The notes under the pieces are model-generated. The model was given only the letters and a program-made list of their open reading frames with translations. It searched no databases and was not told where the DNA came from. Both the position numbers and the translations under genes were made by a program. DNA of 64,000 nt from Pseudomonadota bacterium (GTDB taxonomy: Bacteria > Bdellovibrionota > UBA1018), in NCBI GenBank assembly GCA_027485695.1, contig JAIXQO010000004.1:444408-508407 (forward strand), read 5' to 3'. Below, in pieces: positions 16,585 through 24,235 of the stretch; position 1 is the stretch's first letter; the number at the start of each line of letters is the position of its first letter.

Positions 16585-17448
16585 TTATGCTGCGGCTTTG
16601 CCGATATTCGAGGTAGCCTTGTCGACTTCTTCGAAATCCGGACGAACGCTCGGTGGAATACTACGGCGAGCGAACTCGACGCAGACCTTTGGCGAGCAGT
16701 CTTTTGCGTAAGCGATGAGAGCTTGTTTGATGACGTTCAAAATCTGACCGCCGTCTGCAATCTGAAGTTCCATTTTTTGCGCCATCGGCTGAATGAATCC
16801 GTACGAAATCAAGATCCCGAGGAACGTTCCCACGAGAGCGGCAGCGACGGAGTGACCGATGACTTCTTTACCTTCGGTCAACTTACCCATGGTCTGAACG
16901 ACCCCGAGAACGGCGGCGACGATCCCGAGACCTGGCATCGCGTCCCCGACTTTGGTCCAAAGTGACGATGCACGAAGTTCCTCGTTATGAAGCGCTTCAA
17001 TATCTTTGTCCATGAGGTCTTCGAGGTCGTAGGGAGACATCGGAGACGAAATTTGAACTTTGAGCGTATCCGTTAAGAAATGGATCGCATGATGATTATG
17101 AAGAACGGCTGGATACTTTTTGAAGATCTCGCTCGCCTCTGGTTTCTCGACGTGAGCCTCGAGAGAGAGCGGGTTACCTTTGGCCGTTTTGATGATTTCA
17201 AACAGCAGCATGAGCGCTTGAGTATAGTCAGCTTTGCTCGGGCCGTTACCCTTCAGCAATAGTTGAAACTGATGGCCCAGTTCCTTAAGAACGGCTGGAG
17301 GTGCCGCGATGATCATGCCCCCGAAAGCAGCTCCGCAAATAATGATCAATTCGATCGGCTGCCAGAGAACCGCGAGGTTACCACCGTGCGAGGCGTAAGC
17401 GCCGAACACGCAAACTATGACTACGACTGAGCCAACAATGAAAAACAT
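16585..17448 (-). CDS. motA: Flagellar stator protein MotA
   Basis: 287 residues, normal for MotA. Four membrane segments: IVGSVVVIVCVFGAYASHGG, IELIIICGAAFGGMIIAAPP, then after a large cytoplasmic loop, AMPGLGIVAAVLGVVQTM and VAAALVGTFLGILISYGFIQP. The family signature G-D-A-M-P-G-L-G-I-V-A-A-V-L-G is intact. MotA with MotB forms the proton channel that drives flagellar rotation. The cytoplasmic loop holds the charged residues that contact FliG. An AGGAAAG box lies rather far upstream of the ATG (about 12 bases). No convincing flagellar sigma28 site was found upstream. Confidence 0.95.
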   Translation of the reverse strand: MFFIVGSVVVIVCVFGAYASHGGNLAVLWQPIELIIICGAAFGGMIIAAPPAVLKELGHQFQLLLKGNGPSKADYTQALMLLFEIIKTAKGNPLSLEAHVEKPEASEIFKKYPAVLHNHHAIHFLTDTLKVQISSPMSPYDLEDLMDKDIEALHNEELRASSLWTKVGDAMPGLGIVAAVLGVVQTMGKLTEGKEVIGHSVAAALVGTFLGILISYGFIQPMAQKMELQIADGGQILNVIKQALIAYAKDCSPKVCVEFARRSIPPSVRPDFEEVDKATSNIGKAAA

Positions 17449-17573
17449 AAAGAAAGTCCCAACTTTCCTAGGAGACTCATCGTAGTATTGGCGCGATAAG
17501 TTGAGCTATTAAGTTGGTTTTAGCGTATCGGGCTCAGATAGTCATTTTCATCAATAGTATCAATGAAATAGAA

Positions 17574-17607
17574 AACACTTCGGGAACGGGGCGTTCACCG
17601 AAGTGTT
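17574..17607 (-). terminator. Intrinsic terminator after the 17655 gene
   Basis: AACACTTCGG and CCGAAGTGTT form a perfect 10-bp stem with a 14-base loop. On the minus strand it is followed by TTTC, so it ends the leftward transcript of the 17655-18095 gene before motA. Confidence 0.75.
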
Positions 17608-17654
17608 AAGAATTTTTACACACTGTTAGAAAACTGACGGAGCAAAAGCCTGAA

Positions 17655-18095
17655 CTACTCGGCCACTACAGCCGTTGCATCAGCCATTCGGTAAATCTCG
17701 TTCGTCTTGGTTTTCGCCAATGCGGCGTCGCCGAGAACGTCGTTCATCACCAAATAAAGGATCAGATATCCGCGTTGATCTTCGACCGTGCGCTCGTTCA
17801 TACCGGCAAGCCCGATGTTGAGTTCACCGTCTTTGAGGCCGGCGCTGGTCTTACCGTTGTCGCCCAGTTTCTCTTGAACGTTCACGGATTTCATCGCTTC
17901 GAAGCGAGCCTTGATCTTGCCGTGAAGCTCCGGATCGGTTTCTGCGACCTTCTTTAAGATCGAAGAGAACTCGTAGCGATCTTGAGAAAGAAATTCTTGT
18001 GGGGTGATCTTCTCGGCCAGAGTCACGCTTGGGATCGATGCCATCGAAGCGGAAGAAAGAGCCAAAAAGATTGCCGAAGAGATGAAGAGTTTCAT
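17655..18095 (-). CDS. Small secreted protein of unknown function
   Basis: 146 residues starting at the ATG at 18095, which has an AAGGGGA ribosome binding site; a longer in-frame extension to 18125 lacks one. A signal peptide MKLFISSAIFLALSSASMA is followed by ~125 mostly helical, charged residues (PQEFLSQDRYEFSSILKKVAE, KIKARFEAMKSVNVQEKLG) and no cysteines. It matches no family I recognise. It stands alone between a terminator and a divergent promoter region shared with the mono-heme protein. Likely periplasmic. Confidence 0.8.
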   Translation of the reverse strand: MKLFISSAIFLALSSASMASIPSVTLAEKITPQEFLSQDRYEFSSILKKVAETDPELHGKIKARFEAMKSVNVQEKLGDNGKTSAGLKDGELNIGLAGMNERTVEDQRGYLILYLVMNDVLGDAALAKTKTNEIYRMADATAVVAE

Positions 18096-18275
18096 TTGAT
18101 TTCCCCTTACCACTGTACAAAGCATGGCCTATGCCGACCCCAAATCAGGTTTACTGAGGTCTGGTAATTTTTGACCGACCAAAATTTGGACAGCTGTCAG
18201 ACTGAAACCGGGGATCACCTCCTATTCGAGCATTTTCGTTGCTAGGCCCCTCTACTATCGGTAGTTTTCGCCGCT

Positions 18276-20369
18276 ATGAACGCTCGCACTGTGTCGATTC
18301 TTACCTTCGGCCTCGTTTTACTTGCGAGCGCGAACGCGACTCTCCCCAGATCCACTCAGAGAGAACAGATACCGATCGCGAGCGGTGAGATCGTTCTCGA
18401 AATCCACGATCCCAAAATCTTGGATGCAATCGAAGCACGTGGCTATACGCTTGGAGATTTTCTCGGCGCCAAAGGCTCGCGTGCAACTGCGGATCTCATC
18501 TTGCCAATCTCAGGTGGAAGCTCGGCATACGCGCAGATCGTAGAGTTCGTCAAAAACGATGTTACGGACGTTCGTCGTTCACTCCAAAGAAACGGATTCA
18601 AGGAAACGCGTGATCCCAACGACAATGAGTCTCGCGTCCTCGACACTAACTGGCTCACCTCCAAATTCGCTCGCTACGAACTCATCGGCATCGTCAATCG
18701 CTATGACCGCAAGGATTTCGGAAACGCTAACTGCGGCGAAGTGCGATTCCTCTATCGCCTGGCGTACACGACCACTGGTCCTAAACCGTCGTCCTCTCGC
18801 TTGCCGTTCTCGTTTAACTTGGTGCTCGAATATCCAAAACCTTCATCGGGAAATTGCGTTGAATTCGCGCAAGCCTGGAGGACCCCCTCCACACTCACAA
18901 CTGCGGCGGCTACTGCAGATTGGCTTAGCCAGTTCCCCCTTCGTGCATCGTCGCTACTCAAGCTGAAGCAACTCGAACTCAACGCACAAGTCGTGCGCAA
19001 CGTCTCGGGCGGACTCGTCCAACCAGGTGGAGAAAAAACCTTCGGCGGACAAGCGATCTACCTTCAGAGAATATTCTCGATTGACCGTGCAGAACCGACC
19101 GGACCGATCACTGTTCGCACCAAAAAACTGGAGAACACGATCGACCCATCCCAGTACGCCGGTCGCCCGGAACGATTGGCGGCGCTTCGGCAACTCATCG
19201 TTCAGAACTTGGCTGCGATCGACCAAGGTACTTACGTGTTTCCTGAAGAGTGGCTGACGGATCGAGTATTTTCATTTTCCACGTTTGGAAGCGCCAGGCT
19301 GGCCAATCGCCCTTTTGCCCAAGTGATTCGTCCGACAGATCTGGGAACACTCGATTTTTCTAAGACGCGTTTCTTGAATTCGAATGCCGCAGTAATTGAA
19401 CGGCTCGATAATCAAACTTGCGTGGGTTGTCACCAGTCGGGTTCTACCGCCGGTTTTCATTTCTTGGGTTTCGATCGCGTATCAACCAATCCTTTGAACC
19501 AAGTCAAGATCGGTATGTCACCGCACTTCTATGCCGAAACATTTCGCAGACGCGCCTACCTCTCGGAGACAATCGCAGGTCGCACACCTGATCGTTTTCG
19601 GCCGATCTCTGGTGCCCCAGCCGCGAACTGGACACCCGGCTCAGCGCTCTCTTTCCGAACTGCCGATATCACGCAAGTTTGTGTGCCTCGAGCTGCGCGT
19701 TCAGCATTCAAGATGAATTGGACCTGCGGATCGCTTGCCGATGACGGAACGACCGCTGCCGCGATCGCATGCCGTCCCCTCGCGAACAACGCGCAACTCG
19801 ATATTCCGACCGGCCAGTGTCAGATGACTGAGGAAAAACGCGTATTCTCCGGGCATCCGTGCAAGGTAGGCGATGTTGTCACGGGTTCATTTGAACTCGG
19901 AGACGAGAACGTACCGATGCATCTCAAAGACACGTTTGTAAATTTACAAACGACGCATGCGTTTGCTCCGCGAGCGACTCCGACTGAAACAAATTGCCGA
20001 CCACCCGCAATCGGCGTACCTGGCGGCCTGAGCTATCGCCAGTGCGGTGCAAGTGATAAGTCTTTTGCCCGGTTTCGTACAAACCTCAGTTCGGCTGAAA
20101 TTCCGAACGATATCTGTGGCGCCGTGGGAGGTACGAGTTTTGATGCCTGCGTCGCTTCGGGAAATTTCGACAGCTGCATTCGAGCGGCGACACTTCGCGG
20201 GATGAGAACCACCTGCGGAGCCGATCGATTTTGCCGCGAAGACTACATCTGCCAAGAATTCCCAAAATACATCGATGGTGTCGAACGACCCGGCGTAAAA
20301 GAATTCGGGTTCTGCTCACCGACTTATTTCTTGTTTCAGATGCGCATCGATGGGCATCCGAAACCCTGA
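18276..20369 (+). CDS. Large exported protein with one c-type heme site
   Basis: 697 residues with signal peptide MNARTVSILTFGLVLLASANA. One CXXCH site, TCVGCHQSG, at about residue 388, sits beside STAGFHFLGFDR. The N-terminal half (SSKFARYELIGIVNRYDRKDF, NCGEVRFLYRLAY) and a cysteine-rich C-terminal third (about 16 Cys, for example CGADRFCREDYICQEFP) belong to no family I can name, though similar mono-heme secreted proteins occur in myxobacteria and Bdellovibrio-like genomes. The many C-terminal Cys suggest disulfides. It should be periplasmic or extracellular. Electron transfer is inferred from the heme site only. No histidine or methionine sixth ligand can be assigned. Confidence 0.85.
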   Translation: MNARTVSILTFGLVLLASANATLPRSTQREQIPIASGEIVLEIHDPKILDAIEARGYTLGDFLGAKGSRATADLILPISGGSSAYAQIVEFVKNDVTDVRRSLQRNGFKETRDPNDNESRVLDTNWLTSKFARYELIGIVNRYDRKDFGNANCGEVRFLYRLAYTTTGPKPSSSRLPFSFNLVLEYPKPSSGNCVEFAQAWRTPSTLTTAAATADWLSQFPLRASSLLKLKQLELNAQVVRNVSGGLVQPGGEKTFGGQAIYLQRIFSIDRAEPTGPITVRTKKLENTIDPSQYAGRPERLAALRQLIVQNLAAIDQGTYVFPEEWLTDRVFSFSTFGSARLANRPFAQVIRPTDLGTLDFSKTRFLNSNAAVIERLDNQTCVGCHQSGSTAGFHFLGFDRVSTNPLNQVKIGMSPHFYAETFRRRAYLSETIAGRTPDRFRPISGAPAANWTPGSALSFRTADITQVCVPRAARSAFKMNWTCGSLADDGTTAAAIACRPLANNAQLDIPTGQCQMTEEKRVFSGHPCKVGDVVTGSFELGDENVPMHLKDTFVNLQTTHAFAPRATPTETNCRPPAIGVPGGLSYRQCGASDKSFARFRTNLSSAEIPNDICGAVGGTSFDACVASGNFDSCIRAATLRGMRTTCGADRFCREDYICQEFPKYIDGVERPGVKEFGFCSPTYFLFQMRIDGHPKP

Positions 20370-20379
20370 GTCGCTCGGT

Positions 20380-21300
20380 TTAATGAAAAAACATCAGTAC
20401 AGTCGGTATCCAAAACACCGCAAACACAGTCGATACCAGAACTGCGCTCGAAACACGCTCGACCTCAAGATTTAAGAACGACGCAAAAGCCACCGTGTTC
20501 GCCGCTAGTGGGCAGCAAGAGAGCAACAAGAGCAGCGGTCGCACATCGGGGCCGATGACTCCAAAACCTAAACGTTGATCAAGCTGAATCAGCATCCAAG
20601 CTGCAAACGGCCAGGCGATGAATTTGCCCACGAATAGTGCCGAGTTCAGTTTCAGGTCCAAGCGAAACCGACGGATCTGACTGAGGCCGAGGCCGATCAA
20701 CATCATACCAAGAATCGAATAGGCGCCCCTAAAAAACTGACTCCAATCGAGCGCAGTACCGCTGAGCTTGAGACCGGCCATTTTTCCGATCACCGCAAGA
20801 CCGAGCGCATAGATCGCTGGCAGTTTCACCAGTTTCTTCAAAGCCTCTCGAGGTCCGTATTTGCCTTGGGCGAGCAGGTAGAATCCGACGGTATTTTCAA
20901 ACAGAATGAAACCCATATTGAGAAGGATCAGGAGTCCGACCGCGTCCTCTCCGTAAAGCGAAAGTGCAATCGGCACTCCGAAATAACCGCAGTTCGCGTT
21001 CCCTGAGGCGAACCCGATCAAACCTGCCTCTGCCTTGCCGAAAGGCGCAGTCGTCAGACCTTTGAATACGATGGCTACGACCGAACAAACCAAAAATACC
21101 AAGAATGGCCCAAATGAGTATTCGGCGCGCCAGTTTAGGTTGAGAAGCGAAGAGAAAAACACGACCGGTGCGATTAGATAGATGAGGAGGCGTGCAATCG
21201 ACTCCCGGTCAACCTTGAGATACCGGCCCGCAATAAATCCCAGTCCAATCAACGCCAATAGCGGAATGATCCGCTCCAGCAGAGTGAAGAAAAGTTCCAT
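20380..21300 (-). CDS. AEC (auxin efflux carrier) family transporter
   Basis: 306 residues with about ten membrane segments in two five-helix halves: IIPLLALIGLGFIAGRYLKV, LLIYLIAPVVFFSSLL, then FASGNANCGYFGVPIALSLYG, and the second half with ILGMMLIGLGLSQI and LLLLLSCCPLAANTVAFASF. The N-x-x-Y-F-G-x-P motif is typical of AEC carriers, which move small organic anions across the inner membrane. Substrate is unknown. An AAGGA box precedes the ATG. It converges on the mono-heme gene, with only ten bases between stops. Confidence 0.92.
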   Translation of the reverse strand: MELFFTLLERIIPLLALIGLGFIAGRYLKVDRESIARLLIYLIAPVVFFSSLLNLNWRAEYSFGPFLVFLVCSVVAIVFKGLTTAPFGKAEAGLIGFASGNANCGYFGVPIALSLYGEDAVGLLILLNMGFILFENTVGFYLLAQGKYGPREALKKLVKLPAIYALGLAVIGKMAGLKLSGTALDWSQFFRGAYSILGMMLIGLGLSQIRRFRLDLKLNSALFVGKFIAWPFAAWMLIQLDQRLGFGVIGPDVRPLLLLLSCCPLAANTVAFASFLNLEVERVSSAVLVSTVFAVFWIPTVLMFFH

Positions 21301-21385
21301 ATTCCTTAAAGATAACGCTCACACGCCCTGCTTCAAAGAAATCCCTCTCCGTTCCCCGCGCATTTCGATAGAATAGGCCGAAACC

Positions 21386-22273
21386 ATGGCTACCTCGTTT
21401 GAAGAAACCGCTATCGTACTTCGAGTCGTGCCCTACGAGGATCGGCATCGAATCGTCACGGCCTTAAGCGAAAAACGCGGCAAGATCACGGCGATCGCCA
21501 ACAATGCAGTGAACTCCCGCAGGTATGGAGCCGCGCTTCAGCCTTTTGCGGCGTCTGGCTGGAGAATGGCCGAACGTGCGGGAGCGAATCTCTACCGTTT
21601 GGACGAAGCCATCCTCAAGCGCGGGTATGAGGGCATCCGAAAACACTTCGAGATCCTGACCCTGGCCAGTCTCTTGAACGATATCTTGCTCAGGATTGCG
21701 CCCGAAAACGAGGCGTGTCTGGAATTGTTCAAACTCCACTCCAACACTCTTGCGCTCCTGGAAGACTGGGCGAACGAGGCCGAGACCTTGGATCCGATTC
21801 GGTACTTCCAAGTCCTGAACGGTTATTTCTCCAAGATCCTTCAGTGGAATGGAACACAGCCGCAACTCATGCGCTGCTTGAGTTGCGAACGCTCACTACT
21901 TGATTTCTCGGAGAACGAAGAACTCCGCGCCTCGATTATCACGGCTGGTTGGGTTTGCTCTCATTGCCGTCACTACCGAATCGATACTCCGGACCAAGAA
22001 GTACTCGCGATCCATCAGAAGTACATCTCGATCACTCAAGCGGCGCTCGGGGATTTTTACCTGGCGCTCACTCACCCGATTCGCAAATCATTCGAGGTGT
22101 TCAGTCCGAACCTATCGGATCAGCACAAACTCTTTCAGTTCCTCTTGTCGCTGCTTCAGTACCATGTACCCGGTTTTGAGAAGGCGCCTTTGCAGACGCT
22201 TCGGTTCATTCCAGAGTTCAAGGACTGGATTCAAACCGAACCTGAGCAGTCGCCCAATCGTCCAAATCTTTGA
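21386..22273 (+). CDS. recO: DNA repair protein RecO
   Basis: 295 residues, longer than the typical ~240. RecO binds SSB and loads RecA with RecR. Seen: an N-terminal OB-fold (ETAIVLRVVPYEDRHRIVTALSEKRGKITAIA), a helical middle, and a zinc site formed by C-L-S-C (about residue 169) and C-S-H-C (about 195), as in RecO proteins with a four-Cys finger. The C-terminal helices follow. Its 3' end overlaps the convergent galE-gmhB gene by 56 bases, an unusually deep tail-to-tail overlap. Confidence 0.92.
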   Translation: MATSFEETAIVLRVVPYEDRHRIVTALSEKRGKITAIANNAVNSRRYGAALQPFAASGWRMAERAGANLYRLDEAILKRGYEGIRKHFEILTLASLLNDILLRIAPENEACLELFKLHSNTLALLEDWANEAETLDPIRYFQVLNGYFSKILQWNGTQPQLMRCLSCERSLLDFSENEELRASIITAGWVCSHCRHYRIDTPDQEVLAIHQKYISITQAALGDFYLALTHPIRKSFEVFSPNLSDQHKLFQFLLSLLQYHVPGFEKAPLQTLRFIPEFKDWIQTEPEQSPNRPNL

Positions 22274-23747
22274 AGACCGGAACGTCCTTGCGATCACCGA
22301 TCTGAATGAGTTGATCGTTGGAATCATTGCCGCTCAAAAGGAGCGCGACCGTCCCGCAACCGGCGTTCAATCCAGCGTCTACATCGCTGAGTTTGTCTCC
22401 CACCATCGCTGAATCGGCGAGCGAGATCCCGTAACGACGGGCCAGGTCGAGGATCAATTTCGGTTCCGGTTTGCGGCACTCGCATTTTTCATCCGGATGA
22501 TGAAAACAAAGCGCATAAGACTCGATCCGCAGGCCTTCGTCCTGAAGCATCTGATCAAGTCGGCCATGAATCCGGCGAATCTGATCGCGCGTGATTCTGC
22601 CGCGACCGATTCCGCTCTGATTAGAAACGACGAAGAACAAATAACCCGCGTTCCGCAATTTCTTGAGGGCATCGATCACACGCGGAAGGAGTACCAGCGC
22701 TTCGTGATCGTTCAGATAGCCCGGGTCTTGATTGATGGTTCCATCGCGATCCAAGAACACTGCACGTTTCGGTTGCAGCCGCTGATGCTCCCAGGCGAGA
22801 GCGCTTCGGACGATGGTATCGAGTCCTCGCTTGGGCTGAAATCCCAGAAATGCTCGCGCATAGCTCGTATCGGCAACCAGTTTCGGAGGATCTCCGGGAC
22901 GACGGGGGCAAATCACGGTCTCAATCGAACCGCCGATCGCTTTTTCAATGGCGGTCACAATCTCTCGAACACTGTATCCGGTACCCGATCCCAAGTTCAC
23001 AGCATCAAAGAACGGTGCCTCTGCACCGAGAAGTTTTTCAAAAGCCAACCAATGTGCTTCGGCAAGATCGGAGACGTGAATGTAATCGCGCACACAAGTA
23101 CCGTCGCTTGTCGGATAGTCATCACCGAATACGGAAACGGGACGCGCACCCAGCGCGGCTCGAATCACGTTCGGAATCAAATGTGACTCCGGTTCATGCA
23201 ATTCACCCACGCGGTACTTGGATTCCGCACCCGACGCGTTAAAATATCGAAGCGCGATACTCGAAATCCCGCGAGCTACGAATTTCTCTAGAAGAGCCTC
23301 AGCGTCTCGTTTGGTTTCGCCATAAGGGCTCATCGGTTTAAATGGCGTTTTCTCTGTAATGGGCGCATCACCCGGATCACCATAGACCGCGCAGGTAGAA
23401 GAAAAAATGAAACGCGAAATACCGGCGCGAGCGCAGGCTTCGAGGAGCCGCTCCATCTTATGGACATTACTCTCTCGGTAGAGTTCGGGGTGGGCCACGC
23501 TCTCCGCGACCAAGGACTTGGCTGCGAAATGAAAGACTCCGTCGAATCTTTGAGATTTCAAAAAAGGCTCAACGACGTCGAGATCGCCGCAGTCGGCCTC
23601 GAACCATCGTTCGCGATCTTGAACGAACGAAAGGTGGCCGGTCGAAAGATCGTCCAGAATCCAAACCTCGTGTCCATGATCTTCAAAATATCGTGCGGCC
23701 GCGGATCCCACGTATCCGGCACCACCGACGACGAGCACCTTTGCCAT
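22218..23747 (-). CDS. GalE-type UDP-glucose 4-epimerase fused to a GmhB-type HAD phosphatase
   Basis: 509 residues in two catalytic modules. Residues 1-325 are an extended SDR epimerase of GalE type: VLVVGGAGYVGS at the NAD site, FSSTCAVYGDP, Y142-G-E-T-K146 catalytic pair, LRYFNASGA and CVRDYIHVSDLA. From residue 328 the protein is a histidinol-phosphatase/GmhB HAD hydrolase: FLDRDGTIN with Asp333 and Asp335, VSNQSGIGRG, a zinc-binding set (Cys414, two His, CECRKP), and VGDKLSDVDAG. GalE interconverts UDP-glucose and UDP-galactose. GmhB removes the 7-phosphate of heptose bisphosphate in LPS core synthesis. Fusion suggests a nucleotide- or heptose-sugar route for the envelope; the real phosphatase substrate is not certain. 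The stop lies inside recO's 3' end. Confidence 0.93.
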   Translation of the reverse strand: MAKVLVVGGAGYVGSAAARYFEDHGHEVWILDDLSTGHLSFVQDRERWFEADCGDLDVVEPFLKSQRFDGVFHFAAKSLVAESVAHPELYRESNVHKMERLLEACARAGISRFIFSSTCAVYGDPGDAPITEKTPFKPMSPYGETKRDAEALLEKFVARGISSIALRYFNASGAESKYRVGELHEPESHLIPNVIRAALGARPVSVFGDDYPTSDGTCVRDYIHVSDLAEAHWLAFEKLLGAEAPFFDAVNLGSGTGYSVREIVTAIEKAIGGSIETVICPRRPGDPPKLVADTSYARAFLGFQPKRGLDTIVRSALAWEHQRLQPKRAVFLDRDGTINQDPGYLNDHEALVLLPRVIDALKKLRNAGYLFFVVSNQSGIGRGRITRDQIRRIHGRLDQMLQDEGLRIESYALCFHHPDEKCECRKPEPKLILDLARRYGISLADSAMVGDKLSDVDAGLNAGCGTVALLLSGNDSNDQLIQIGDRKDVPVFKDLDDWATAQVRFESSP

Positions 23748-23817
23748 GAGTTAGTCTTATCACAGGGCTCTATCGGACATCTCTAACAATATTGTATGCT
23801 TGGGGGGAGGAGCCGGC

Positions 23818-24204
23818 ATGAACTCGCTTTCACAATTGCTTACACAATCGCACTCCGCATTGTTGGATGAACTTCGCGCGCGATTTCTGGACGAGGCGAT
23901 CGAACTGGGACTACCCAAACGGGTTACTCACTGGGAATCGAGCGACTTAGCGATCCGTCGGATTTTTGGAGGCAGGCTCGCGCGAGGCGAAATGCTCCTG
24001 ATCTCGACTTTTAACACCCAAGACATCGAACAATCGACAGAGGTGTTATCAAACGTATTTCGAATCCTCGGATTCTTTGATGACTCGAATCCACCTGGTG
24101 CGATCCCGGATCCTCAGGCGATTACGATCCCGAATTGCATCATCTGGATGCCCGTCTTTTTGCCCGAGCGGCAGGAACGGTATGACTTGGGGATTTTGGC
24201 TTGA
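23818..24204 (+). CDS. Uncharacterised cytoplasmic protein
   Basis: 128 residues. The ATG at 23818 has a strong GGAGGA box six bases upstream, which decides the start over the slightly longer frame. There is no signal peptide or membrane segment. The protein has helical and strand stretches (LLDELRARFLDEAIELGLP, EMLLISTFNTQDIEQ, ITIPNCIIWMPVFLPER). I recognise no family. It is divergent from the GalE-GmhB fusion and convergent with the PI-kinase-like gene. Confidence 0.75.
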   Translation: MNSLSQLLTQSHSALLDELRARFLDEAIELGLPKRVTHWESSDLAIRRIFGGRLARGEMLLISTFNTQDIEQSTEVLSNVFRILGFFDDSNPPGAIPDPQAITIPNCIIWMPVFLPERQERYDLGILA

Positions 24205-24235
24205 AACAAATAGCAGACGGATTGATGTCGTCGAT

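Noticed and set aside
17449..17560. Flagellar sigma28 promoter upstream of motA
   Set aside because: A TAAA is present but the GCCGATAA-like -10 at the right spacing is not.
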